Origin: CAZZKJ01 sp964654695
GTDB taxonomy: Bacteria; Krumholzibacteriota; Krumholzibacteriia; WVZY01
Reading direction: 5' to 3'
Assembly: GCA_964654695.1 (NCBI GenBank)
Contig: CAZZKJ010000007.1
Coordinates: forward strand, 1-64,000
DNA length: 64,000 bases
Shown: in pieces, positions 45,440 to 54,391 of the stretch
How positions within the stretch are numbered: the first letter of the stretch is position 1
Layout: each line of letters opens with the position of its first letter
Made by a program: the position numbers and the translations under genes
Notes under the pieces: generated by a model
What the model saw: only the letters and a program-made list of their open reading frames with translations
Told to the model about the DNA's origin: nothing
Database searches by the model: none

Positions 45440-45468
45440 TTGTTCGGTGAAGTTCAAGGCTGTATAGT
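45440..45468 (+). promoter_or_regulatory. Possible promoter of the accD-folC operon
   Basis: TTGTTC (45440-45445), 17 bases, TATAGT (45463-45468), about 130 bases before accD. A bulged hairpin (CCGAAACC, GGTTCGG) followed by TTTTAG occurs in the leader at about 45478-45503 and could be a weak attenuator. Confidence 0.4.
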
Positions 45469-45597
45469 ACAGCAGGCCCGAAACCGGCTTGGTTCGGTTT
45501 TAGATCCCTCTTTCTCGATTCGGGTGCAAAAAGAGGATTCTGGACAACGTTTTGGCCGTTATCGGCCTATTAATAAGGAACGGAATTTAATAAAGCC

Positions 45598-46497
45598 ATG
45601 TCGTGGTTCAAGAAAGCCAAGAAGAGCATTAAGGCGTCGCGCAAGAAACCGCTTCCAGACGGCCTATGGAGGAAGTGCGATTACTGCGGAGAAATTCTCT
45701 ACGTCAAGGAATTGGAAAAGAAGCTCTGGGTTTGCTCCAAATGCGGATATCATTTTCTGATCTCGACTGAGAATTACATCGATATACTGACCGACCCCCG
45801 CTCCTTCGAAGAAACTCACTCCGGAATCCTGTCTGGGGATCCCCTTCAATTCAAGGATCTGAAACGTTACAGCGACCGGCTAAAGGACAATATGAAGAAA
45901 TCCGGCCGGGAAGAGGCCGTAGTAACCGGTTTTGCCAAGATGGAGGGCAGGCCGATCGTAATTGCGATTCTCGATTTTTCGTTCCTCGGCGGAAGCATGG
46001 GTTCGGCGGTGGGAGAAAAAATCAGCCGGGCGATTATGGATGCAACCAGAATGAGGATTCCGCTGGTAATAATTTCCCGATCGGGCGGCGCGCGCATGCA
46101 GGAGTCCATATTCTCCCTGATGCAAATGGCGAAAACCAGCGCCATGCTGGCGAAAATGTCCGGGGAAAAAGTGCCTTACGTTTCCGTGTTGACCAACCCT
46201 ACAACGGGCGGAGTCACCGCCAGTTTTGCCAGCCTGGGCGATATTATCATCGCAGAGCCGCGCGCGCTCATAGGTTTCGCAGGCCCCCGCGTTATCAAGC
46301 AGACAATCGGCCAGGACCTGCCTGAAGGGTTTCAGCGTAGCGAGTTTCTCCTGGAACACGGCATGATAGACATGGTAATCCCCAGAAAGCAGTTGCGCAT
46401 CTGTCTCTCCGAGATCCTGGACATGTTGCACGGACAAGCCGAGGCAACCTTATCAAGGGCAGAAAAGAATGAAGAGGAGTCGCCCGCTGTCTCCTAA
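45598..46497 (+). CDS. accD: Acetyl-CoA carboxylase carboxyltransferase subunit beta
   Basis: A 299-residue AccD. The N-terminal zinc ribbon has C27, C30, C46 and C49 ('CDYCG', 'CSKCG'). The crotonase-like body includes 'SGGARMQESI', 'TTGGVTASFASLGDIIIAEP' and 'GFAGPRVI'. With AccA it transfers CO2 from carboxybiotin to acetyl-CoA in the first step of fatty-acid synthesis; accA is not in the window. The ribosome site is weak (AAGGAACGGAA, 17 bases away). It overlaps folC. Confidence 0.96.
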   Translation: MSWFKKAKKSIKASRKKPLPDGLWRKCDYCGEILYVKELEKKLWVCSKCGYHFLISTENYIDILTDPRSFEETHSGILSGDPLQFKDLKRYSDRLKDNMKKSGREEAVVTGFAKMEGRPIVIAILDFSFLGGSMGSAVGEKISRAIMDATRMRIPLVIISRSGGARMQESIFSLMQMAKTSAMLAKMSGEKVPYVSVLTNPTTGGVTASFASLGDIIIAEPRALIGFAGPRVIKQTIGQDLPEGFQRSEFLLEHGMIDMVIPRKQLRICLSEILDMLHGQAEATLSRAEKNEEESPAVS

Positions 46498-47797
46498 TGC
46501 GTCTTCTCGATATCCTCCCGGTCTCGATTTCGTTCTAAACCTGTCGCCTTCAATGATGACTCTTGGTTTGGGGAACATCGAGCGCCTGCTATCAAAGCTC
46601 GGCGACCCTCAAAAAGAGTTCAAATCCATAATCGTAGCCGGGACCAATGGGAAGGGGACTGTGACATCCTGCCTGGCATCGATTCTCGAGAGCGGCGGTT
46701 GTTTTACAGGACGCTACATTTCCCCGCATGTGTATTCCCCGATTGAAAGAATCAGCATCGGCGGCAAGGAAGTATCTCTGGAAGAAATGGAACAGGCTGC
46801 CGGAAAAGTTGTTGAACTATATGATGCCGTTAATTACAGCTATTTCGAAGCTTTAACCGCGATGGCGTTTCTTATATTTGCCCGGGCCGGCGTCGAGTAC
46901 GCCGTACTGGAAACAGGACTGGGAGGCCGATTTGATGCAACGAATATCGTCGAACCGGTTCTGTGTGTCTTGACCAATATTTCTCTCGATCACCGCCGCA
47001 TCCTCGGAGACACCCCAGAAGAGATTCTGCGGGAGAAACTGGGCATAACCAGACGGGGAGTTCCTCTCATTTACGGCAATTTTTCATCCGAGCTTGAAGA
47101 ATTAATCATGGAAAAATCCGAAAGGGAAGCTTTCCCCTGCATAAGCGCCGCAACCTCAGGCGGTGTGTCGGTAACAAATATATCCTTCGAATCGATGGAA
47201 ATACGTATAAAAACGGGACTGAAAGACTATGGCGGTGTCGTTTTCCCATTTCCCGGTGTTCACCAGGCGGGTAATGCCCTTCTTGCCGTTCTGGCGGCGG
47301 AAAAACTTCTCGGCGAAATCGGCGATCTGCGGGGCGGGTTTCTGGCCGCTGAGCTGCCGGGCAGGTTTGAAACCTTCTTATTTGAAAACAAAAAGATAAT
47401 CCTGGATGTCGCTCATAATGATGCCGGCCTCCTGGCGGCGTTGGATACATTGTCACGGTTGTCTCCGCGTTCAGGAAACGGCCTTGTCCTGGGAATGCTG
47501 CGAAGAAAAGAGCTGATTGAATTCCCTGCACAAGCTCCGGCTAAAGTAAAACGGATTTATCTGGTTGAACCGGCAGCGGGAGAAAGCCTCCCGGCGGAAG
47601 ATCTTATGGCAAGATTTTCCCTGGAGACTTTAAAATCCACAGGAGCGGACATCGTTATCGAACACGCTTGCGATGGGGAGCGCTTCATCGAGAAGCTTAT
47701 TCATCCGTCGGTGCCTCTGGAAAATATTCTTATTACCGGATCCCATAGAACGGTCGAGCTATTTGGACGCTTTGTCAGGAAGGAATCAATAATATGA
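46469..47797 (+). CDS. folC: Bifunctional folylpolyglutamate synthase / dihydrofolate synthase
   Basis: A 442-residue Mur-ligase-fold enzyme. The P loop is 'VAGTNGKGTVTSCLAS', with 'YISPHVYSPIERI', 'ETGLGGRFDATN' and 'DHRRILG' following, and 'DVAHNDAGLLAALD' marks the C-terminal domain. It adds glutamate to dihydropteroate and folates. It starts inside the accD end (29-base overlap), a common accD-folC arrangement. Its stop overlaps the next gene. Confidence 0.94.
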   Translation: MKRSRPLSPNASSRYPPGLDFVLNLSPSMMTLGLGNIERLLSKLGDPQKEFKSIIVAGTNGKGTVTSCLASILESGGCFTGRYISPHVYSPIERISIGGKEVSLEEMEQAAGKVVELYDAVNYSYFEALTAMAFLIFARAGVEYAVLETGLGGRFDATNIVEPVLCVLTNISLDHRRILGDTPEEILREKLGITRRGVPLIYGNFSSELEELIMEKSEREAFPCISAATSGGVSVTNISFESMEIRIKTGLKDYGGVVFPFPGVHQAGNALLAVLAAEKLLGEIGDLRGGFLAAELPGRFETFLFENKKIILDVAHNDAGLLAALDTLSRLSPRSGNGLVLGMLRRKELIEFPAQAPAKVKRIYLVEPAAGESLPAEDLMARFSLETLKSTGADIVIEHACDGERFIEKLIHPSVPLENILITGSHRTVELFGRFVRKESII

Positions 47798-48744
47798 CGA
47801 GGAAAGTACTGCTTGGAATTGATATAGGGGGAACCAATGTCAAGTTTGCTTCGGTGGGAGTTTCGGGAAAGGTATTTTCCAGGGGGGTGATTCCGACTTA
47901 TTCACAAAAAGGACCCGAAGATGTGCTCAAGAGAATAAAAGCGGCTGCGGATTTTATCAAAGGAGCGAACGAGACTTTTACCGGCGCCGGGATAGGATGT
48001 GCCGGTCTGGTGGATTTCAAAAAAGGTATATTGATTACTTCTCCGAATTTGCCGGGATGGGAAAGAACCGGGCTCCGGGCCGCAGCAAAGAGAATTCTCG
48101 GCCTACCCGCGGTGATCGATAATGATGCAAATGCCGCAGCCGTGGGAGAATACAGACTCGGCACGGGCAGGCATTCCGATACTTTTATCTGCCTGACCCT
48201 GGGAACGGGGGTGGGAGGCGGCGTAATATGCGGAGGCAACCTGCTAAGAGGCGCGGGGAATTTTGCGGGTGAAATAGGACATATGAGTATCAACGAAAAA
48301 GGACCGCTTTGCGCTTGCGGTAGCCGGGGATGCCTGGAATCTTTTATCGGTGCAAAAGCGCTGGCCGGTCTCTTCAGGAAAAAATTGCGCACAATAAATG
48401 GAGATTCAGGGGCCGGCCCGGGAAAAACGGCAGGGATGTATTTGTCTCCCCGGTCGATATCCAAAGCCGCTGCCTCAGGGAACAGGGCAGCAAAAGAAGT
48501 GCTGAGGGAAGCAGGTATTCATCTTGGATGCGCGATCGCGTCCCTGGTCAATATTTTCAACCCTGAAGTAATAGCGGTCACGGGTGGTGTTTCGGGCGCC
48601 CTGAAATTCATGCGTAAAAGCATGGAAAAAGAAATCAATGCCCGGGCCTTTCGCGAATCCGCCCGCATGGTCAAGATAGTCGAAGCAAAGCTGGGCAAGG
48701 ATGCCTCAATGGTTGGGGCGGCGCTTTTGGCGAAAAAACAATAG
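47794..48744 (+). CDS. ROK family sugar kinase (glucokinase-like)
   Basis: A 316-residue ROK kinase. ATP binding is in 'LGIDIGGTNVKFA'; the catalytic Asp is in 'VIDNDANAAAVGEY'. The zinc motif 'CACGSRGCLESF' follows 'GEIGHMSI'. These support phosphorylation of a hexose, with glucose most likely. ATGA overlap with folC. A glucokinase role would fit supply of UDP-glucose for the polysaccharide genes, but that is inference. Confidence 0.88.
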   Translation: MTRKVLLGIDIGGTNVKFASVGVSGKVFSRGVIPTYSQKGPEDVLKRIKAAADFIKGANETFTGAGIGCAGLVDFKKGILITSPNLPGWERTGLRAAAKRILGLPAVIDNDANAAAVGEYRLGTGRHSDTFICLTLGTGVGGGVICGGNLLRGAGNFAGEIGHMSINEKGPLCACGSRGCLESFIGAKALAGLFRKKLRTINGDSGAGPGKTAGMYLSPRSISKAAASGNRAAKEVLREAGIHLGCAIASLVNIFNPEVIAVTGGVSGALKFMRKSMEKEINARAFRESARMVKIVEAKLGKDASMVGAALLAKKQ

Positions 48745-48793
48745 TTTGGCAGCTTCCGAAAAGAAACGTTTTGAAAAACCAGTTTGACAATCC

Positions 48794-51700
48794 ATGAAAA
48801 TCATCTATTCAAGAAGCCCATGGTTTTTTCTTTTACTCTTCATCACTGCCGCCGCGGGTATTCCACGCGCGGAAAACAAGCCTGCCGCCGAAAAAGAACA
48901 GGGAAAAATAATCTCCTCAGGAGATGAAGCCACTTATCACGTAAGCGGCGGCAGCAGCATTTTAAGAGAAATAAAAGGTGAAAACGTGATTATACTAAAA
49001 GACGGCGTGAAGATCACTCACGGAGAAGTAACCATCACAAGCCGGGAAGGCACAAGTTACAGCAGGGAGCAAAAAACATTCTTGAACGGCAGCGTTCATA
49101 TTACACAAAAAGGCCTGGTCATGGACGGCGAAGAATGCGAGTACGATCGTCCCGCGGGAAGGGCAATATTGAAACACAACGTAACCATCAAGGACAGGGA
49201 CTGGATAATCCTCTGTTCCAAGGCAGTTCTTTATAGAACCAGGGAAAGATTGTGGTTGGTAGGAGGTGTTGCTGCTGAGGATTCCTCTACAATTCTAAAA
49301 GCAGACAGCCTGTATTACGATAGAAAGCTCCAAACTGCCGAGGTTTTTGGAAAAGTCAGCATAACCAACCTGGCCGAAGGATTCGAGGTTGCCGGGCGGC
49401 ACGGATTTTATTATCGGAACCGAAGAGAAGGATTGGTGGATCGTGATCCGCACTTGGTTGTCGACCCTCAAAACCGGGAACCGGCCACCGTCGACAGTGA
49501 CACCATGCGGTTTTATCCCGATTCCAGGCAGGCATCCGCCTATGGGCGTGTGAAAATAATAAAAGGGGAAACCGTGACCCAATGTGATTCGGCGGTGGTT
49601 TTTGATGAAGTGAAAACGGCCAAGCTCTTTGGAAAACCTCTGGCCAAGCAGGGAAATACATCCATGATGGGCGATACAATGAATCTTCATTACAACGACA
49701 AAGAGATCGACCGGATAAATATTCTCGGTGGTGCTGCCATCGAGGAAAAACAGGCCGATTCTCTTGTTATCGGGAGAAGCAACTGGATTCAGGGTGATTC
49801 AATGATTCTTTTTCTTAATAATAACAACTTGGATTCCATAACGGTCAAAGGCAACAGCGTAAGCGAGTATTACCCCAACAGCCAACGGAAGGTTGAAAGC
49901 AACTTCGTAAGGGGTGATTCCATGTTCTTTCTATTCGAAAAAGACACCCTATCAAACGTCAAGATTATCGGCAAGTCCGACGGCGTTTATAAATACATAG
50001 ATTTGGCTGAAAAAGAAACCTGCGACAGCTTGCGCGCCGAGGAGGATACGAGCCTGGTCTTCTTGCCGTTTGATGAAAAAGCGGAAAAGGTATCATATTC
50101 AGCTGATAAAATTGAGTTTTTCGCCGACAGCAAGGATATTTTACTTAGCGGCGGAGCCAAAGTCTACTACCAGAACAGGACCCTCACCGGCAAGCAGATC
50201 ACATACAATTCTTCCTTGCAACTGCTCGATGCCAGGGGATCGCCGGTCCTGGTCGAGGGCGGCGACAAATTTTACGGATCTCAAATGGATTATGACCTGG
50301 ACTCCGGCGTTGGGTTGGTACGGGAAGGATCGACCAGGTTTCAGCAGGGTTTTTATTTCGGAGAAGATGTCGCCAAGGTAGGTGACAACATGCTCAAAGT
50401 CTGGAATTCAACCTATACTACGTGCAATTTGAAAATCCCCCATTACCATTTTGCCAGCAGGGAGATGAAGGTCTATATCCGCGACAAAGTGATATCAGGG
50501 CCTATTTGGCTTTACGTCGGAGATACTCCCTTAGCCTATCTTCCCTTCATGGCCAACGCCATCAGCAAGGGGAGGAAATCCGGGATCCTAAGGCCCGAAT
50601 TCGAATTCGGTATCACCAGGTCAACCGGTCGTTTTATAAGAAATTTCGGATATTACTGGGCGACGAATGATTATACGGATTTCAGATTCGTTGGAGATTT
50701 CAATGAAGATGCATCGCTGCGAATGTTGATCGAAAACCGCTACAAGCTCAGATATCATTTCAACGGCTCCGCGCAGTATTCTTTCTACAGAGATCTGGGT
50801 TCATTTACGAATGAGTGGATGCTGACTTCAAACCATCAGCAGACCCTGGGCGATAAGTTTTCATTGAGCAGCGATCTCAGGTTCGTCAGCAGCGATCGGG
50901 CTCCCAACGCCATCAGCCGAATTGACCAGGTTGCCGACGTAGTCGACAGGCGTATAGAATCAAGGGTCAGCCTGCGAAAATCATGGAATACGGTGGGATT
51001 CAGCGCATCGGCGCGAAGAGTCCAACAGCTCAACGTTCAGGATCCGGGGGTAAGTAAAGTCAGCACCACATTTCCGGACATTTCTCTAAATATACCTTCA
51101 AGAAATCTTTACTTTGGCGAGGCGAGCAAAGGCGACGAAAAACCATTTTGGGAAAATGTTCTTGGAGGTATCCGCTATTCGCCGAGGGTGGCGATGACAA
51201 GAACAACAGACCAGAAAACTTACGATTATACCGAGGTCATAACTCAAAATACATCGCTGGATTTTTCCAGCCCCAGAAAAGTATTTTTCGTCAATATATC
51301 CCCCCGTCTTTCCGCGCGAAATAATTATACCCGAACCGCCAAGGACGTGACAGGACATACGGAAATAAACTCCGTTTTCGGAGTTCCGGATACCGTCGAT
51401 GTGCCGGGTTCAAACACCATAACCAGGAAGAATGTCTTTAACTGGTCAACCGGTGCGGGGATGAGAACAAACTTTTATGGAACCTTCTTTCCGAATCTGG
51501 GAGCCCTGTCCGGCCTTCGCCATACGATTACTCCATCGGCCACCTATTCATATAATCCGCGTATAGGTACGAGACCTGCATCTCAGGGATTCAGCTTGAG
51601 CTTGACGAACTCGGTGGACATAAAGGTAAAAGGCAAAGCCGGAGACCGTAAGATACCCAATATTCTAATCTGGTCGTTGAGCACCAGCTATAATCCTCAA

Positions 51701-52303
51701 GCTCCAAAAAGAAAGGGATGGAGCACTATTTCCAGCCGGTTGAATGTCAAAATATTGGGGACCAATATCTCTTTCAATCAAACCATTGAACCATACCAGG
51801 GAGAAGTGCAGTCCACTCAGATTACATCCAATTTGAATCTTCTGGGACATCACGGTTTTGGAAAAACGCTGCAGCGATCCGCCGCAGAACTCAACGTGGT
51901 GGCCCAGGACACTTCCGGAGCTGACGGTGCGGGAGATGAGCCCGAATCCGGCGAAGCAGATCAGGGATCCACCTGGAACTTGAATATGGCTTTCAGTTAT
52001 GCGAAAACCAACCTTGGATCCGCGCGATCCACTCTGAACCTGAATGGGGGAATACAGCTGACCAGGAACTGGCGAATTACTTATTCCACGACATACGATG
52101 TCGAAGGACGTTTTTTTCTCGGGCAGAATTATAGCGTTTACAGGGATCTGCACTGCTGGGAAATGTCCTTCTCCAGGCAGGTGTTGGGGGGCGAATGGCA
52201 GTATTATTTCCGTATTGGCATCAAGGCTCATCCTGAAATATATACTGAATCCGGCCGGAGGGGGTTGGGGGGAGCGAGAATTGGCATGCCGACGATCTAT
52301 TGA
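48794..52303 (+). CDS. lptD: LptD-like outer-membrane protein with long OstA/LptA-type N-terminal region
   Basis: An 1169-residue secreted protein with a signal peptide (MKIIYSRSPWFFLLLFITAAAG). Residues about 45-560 contain repeated beta-jellyroll OstA-like units ('HVTIKDRDWIILCSKAVLYR'-type strands, 'YYDRKLQTAEVFGKV', 'ADKIEFFADSKDILLSGGAKVYY'). The last 550 residues look like an outer-membrane beta-barrel ('GDTPLAYLPFMANAISKGR', alternating aromatic strands). E. coli LptD is about 780 residues, so the periplasmic part here is much longer, as in other FCB-group proteins. It probably inserts LPS into the outer leaflet. It starts 49 bases after the ROK gene. Confidence 0.82.
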   Translation: MKIIYSRSPWFFLLLFITAAAGIPRAENKPAAEKEQGKIISSGDEATYHVSGGSSILREIKGENVIILKDGVKITHGEVTITSREGTSYSREQKTFLNGSVHITQKGLVMDGEECEYDRPAGRAILKHNVTIKDRDWIILCSKAVLYRTRERLWLVGGVAAEDSSTILKADSLYYDRKLQTAEVFGKVSITNLAEGFEVAGRHGFYYRNRREGLVDRDPHLVVDPQNREPATVDSDTMRFYPDSRQASAYGRVKIIKGETVTQCDSAVVFDEVKTAKLFGKPLAKQGNTSMMGDTMNLHYNDKEIDRINILGGAAIEEKQADSLVIGRSNWIQGDSMILFLNNNNLDSITVKGNSVSEYYPNSQRKVESNFVRGDSMFFLFEKDTLSNVKIIGKSDGVYKYIDLAEKETCDSLRAEEDTSLVFLPFDEKAEKVSYSADKIEFFADSKDILLSGGAKVYYQNRTLTGKQITYNSSLQLLDARGSPVLVEGGDKFYGSQMDYDLDSGVGLVREGSTRFQQGFYFGEDVAKVGDNMLKVWNSTYTTCNLKIPHYHFASREMKVYIRDKVISGPIWLYVGDTPLAYLPFMANAISKGRKSGILRPEFEFGITRSTGRFIRNFGYYWATNDYTDFRFVGDFNEDASLRMLIENRYKLRYHFNGSAQYSFYRDLGSFTNEWMLTSNHQQTLGDKFSLSSDLRFVSSDRAPNAISRIDQVADVVDRRIESRVSLRKSWNTVGFSASARRVQQLNVQDPGVSKVSTTFPDISLNIPSRNLYFGEASKGDEKPFWENVLGGIRYSPRVAMTRTTDQKTYDYTEVITQNTSLDFSSPRKVFFVNISPRLSARNNYTRTAKDVTGHTEINSVFGVPDTVDVPGSNTITRKNVFNWSTGAGMRTNFYGTFFPNLGALSGLRHTITPSATYSYNPRIGTRPASQGFSLSLTNSVDIKVKGKAGDRKIPNILIWSLSTSYNPQAPKRKGWSTISSRLNVKILGTNISFNQTIEPYQGEVQSTQITSNLNLLGHHGFGKTLQRSAAELNVVAQDTSGADGAGDEPESGEADQGSTWNLNMAFSYAKTNLGSARSTLNLNGGIQLTRNWRITYSTTYDVEGRFFLGQNYSVYRDLHCWEMSFSRQVLGGEWQYYFRIGIKAHPEIYTESGRRGLGGARIGMPTIY

Positions 52304-52394
52304 TAATGAGGGGCAAAAGCCGGTTACTGCCGGTGCGAATATCCGCCATATAAGGAGAAAATCCCATTCTTATCACTTTTTTAAAGAAATATTG

Positions 52395-52424
52395 TTGACA
52401 GGAATTTTTTTTGTGGGCTAAAGT
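52395..52424 (+). promoter_or_regulatory. Promoter of the HU gene
   Basis: TTGACA (52395-52400), an 18-base spacer and TAAAGT (52419-52424), with the start codon about 30 bases downstream. It repeats exactly the box and spacer pattern of the promoter at 36326. Confidence 0.7.
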
Positions 52425-52453
52425 GCTGATAAGAATAGGAAGGAGGTGATATC

Positions 52454-52747
52454 GTGAACAAGACAGAACTGATTGAAAAGGTCGCCAATAAAGCTGATCT
52501 AACGCTCAAGGATGCAAAGATGGTAGTTGATACCATTTTCAGCACCGTACCCAAAGAGGGCATTATTGCCGCAGAGCTCAATGCTGGAAGAAAAGTACAG
52601 ATTACTGGCTTTGGTACCTTCCAGACGAGGAAGAGAAAGAAGCGCGAGGGAAGGAATCCTCAAACCGGCGAGCCGATCAGCATCCCCGCATCACGCTTTC
52701 CTGCATTTAGCGCTGGTCGTTCACTCAAGGATCGCATCAAGAAGTAA
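52454..52747 (+). CDS. hup: HU family DNA-binding protein
   Basis: A 97-residue HU/IHF-type protein. It has 'NKTELIEKVANKADLTLKDA' at the start, the 'AGRKVQITGFGTF' strand pair and the DNA-gripping arm 'RKRKKREGRNPQTGEPI', ending 'GRSLKDRIK'. It bends and compacts DNA. The start is GTG 52454, after the perfect AAGGAGGTGAT ribosome site. It is monocistronic: promoter upstream and terminator downstream. Confidence 0.96.
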   Translation: MNKTELIEKVANKADLTLKDAKMVVDTIFSTVPKEGIIAAELNAGRKVQITGFGTFQTRKRKKREGRNPQTGEPISIPASRFPAFSAGRSLKDRIKK

Positions 52748-52767
52748 TTTATAATTTAAGAATGCGA

Positions 52768-52807
52768 GAAAGCGGGGTCGATTTATGCCCCGCTTTCTTT
52801 TATTTAT
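52768..52807 (+). terminator. Intrinsic terminator after the HU gene
   Basis: GAAAGCGGGG (52768-52777) pairs perfectly with CCCCGCTTTC (52788-52797) over a 10-base loop, followed by TTTTATTTATT. Confidence 0.85.
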
Positions 52808-52929
52808 TATTGAAGTGTCGTGAAATACGGAAGAATTATGGTCCTTGCCGCTTCAAGGCTGATATGATATCTTAATATCTACGGGCGGATTGATTGAACC
52901 ATAAGCCATCCAGCCACAGGAATAATGCC

Positions 52930-54324
52930 ATGCGGAAAATGACTACTGCTTTGCTTCTGGCCGTAGCGGTCGGAGGGTGCGTATTGCCCCGGGGAGAAGC
53001 CAAATACAGAACCGTCCAGTTTGTATATCATAGCGATACCAGGGGATTCTACCAGCCCTGCGGGTGACACGCCAATGCCTCTGGCGGCTTCGCCCGGCGG
53101 GCGACGCTTTTCAATAAACTCCATGGTCAGGCCGAATCCATGATCCTCTGCTCGGCAGGAGATTTCTTTGGAGGCGGCAATATATATAACGAACCCAAGG
53201 ATCATTTCATAGCGCAAATGATGGCGCATATGAAGTATGACGCAATAGCCGTGGGCGAGATGGATCTTAGCCACGGTCTGAAAAAGCTGGTCGGCGATTG
53301 GAAAAAATATAAAATGAAGCTTGTCTGCGCCAATTTGTTCCACAAGATGCCGGGCAAGGATGGCAAATCCTGGCGGCGAAGCAAAAAAACAGTTTTTCCT
53401 CCTTATTTGGTGATTTCCCGCGGCGGCGTCAAAATAGGCTTTATATCAGTCGTATCTCCCCGGACAAAAATCAAGAAACGGTTCTCGGGCGCGAAAACAC
53501 GTGTCGAAGCCTTGACATATATAATCGAAGATCCGGAGCCAATAGTAAAAAAGCTTGTACCGAAAGTGAGAAAAAAGTGCGATATCCTGGTCTTTCTGGC
53601 TCATATGGATAAACCGGAATTGGAAAAAATTCTTCCAGACCTTCCGGAAATCGATTTTGCCGTCATTGGACACAGCGACAAGAGCGAGCAGACCAGGGAA
53701 CCTTTCATGATGGGATCGGTTCCGGTTTATAAGTCGTCTTTTCATGGGCAAAGCGTGGGCGCACTCAGGATCACTCTCGATCCGGGCAAAAAAATTGCCG
53801 ATACGAGAAACAATATTTACAATCTGGATAAGACTATATCGGATGACGAGAACACGAAAACCCTTATTGCAGAATTTGAATCCAGGAACCGCCAAAAAGA
53901 AAAAGAACTTTATGCCAGGCAGATGCTTCAGGGAAGCGGAAAGGGAATTGATAATCGGGATATTTACAAAGGGATCGGCAATTGTATTCGTTGTCATATG
54001 GATGAATTCAGGGTTTACTCGGCGAGCAAACATTCAAAGGCTTATTCTACGCTGTCCGAGGTGTACAAGCACAGGGATTCGAGCTGCATAAGCTGTCATT
54101 CGACCGGATACGGCAGGAAAGGCGGGTTTGCGGGAATAAGGATGATCGGCGGCCGCACGGATCTCGTCGACGTCCAGTGCGAAGCATGCCATGGGCCGGG
54201 AGTAGAGCATAAGAGAAATGCAGATTACGCCGGCCGGGCTGCCGGCAGCTGCAAAAACTGCCATACGAAAGATCAGGATCCTTCCTTTAATTATACTGAA
54301 GCGTGGGAGAGGATAGCCCATTAA
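52930..54324 (+). CDS. Multiheme UshA-like metallophosphatase lipoprotein with in-frame UGA (candidate selenoprotein)
   Basis: The frame from ATG 52930 (AGGAA seven bases upstream) to 54324 holds 464 codons plus stop, broken only by TGA at 53065-53067 (codon 46). Residues 1-17 are a lipoprotein signal ending in VGGC (C17). The sequence around the UGA is 'YQPCG-UGA-HANASGG', where the family as I know it has Pro-Cys-Gly-Cys, so UGA replaces a cysteine. A hairpin with loop GCUU (53077-53102) starts 9 bases after it. The body is a divergent UshA-type phosphoesterase (GDFFGGG, IGHSD), then four heme sites (CIRCH, CISCH, CEACH, CKNCH). A start at ATG 53140 would lack both signal peptide and ribosome site. 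The alternatives are a nonsense-inactivated gene or a sequencing error. Function is probably periplasmic redox sensing or electron transfer. Confidence 0.65.
53077..53102 (+). promoter_or_regulatory. Candidate bacterial SECIS hairpin downstream of the in-frame UGA
   Basis: Ten base pairs (two of them G-U) with two single-base 3' bulges enclose the tetraloop GCUU (53087-53090). The loop begins with G, lies 19 bases after the UGA, and the length and spacing fall within ranges known for bacterial SECIS elements. GC-rich DNA folds easily, so this is supporting evidence, not proof. Confidence 0.4.
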
Positions 54325-54356
54325 CGCTTCTTGGTGGTTTGCCAGCCAACCTTGAT

Positions 54357-54380
54357 GCCGCCGGCCTCAGCGGTTTTTAT
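54357..54380 (+). terminator. Weak intrinsic terminator after the multiheme gene
   Basis: GCCGC (54357-54361) and GCGGT (54370-54374), with one G-U pair, enclose an eight-base loop and are followed by TTTTTATT. A short stem, so possibly leaky. Confidence 0.45.
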
Positions 54381-54391
54381 TGCTGATAAAG

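Noticed and set aside
53140..54324. A separate cytochrome gene starting at ATG 53140.
   Set aside because: It has no ribosome site, begins inside a conserved phosphoesterase strand and would lack an export signal that c-type cytochromes need. The frame upstream is conserved on both sides of the UGA.
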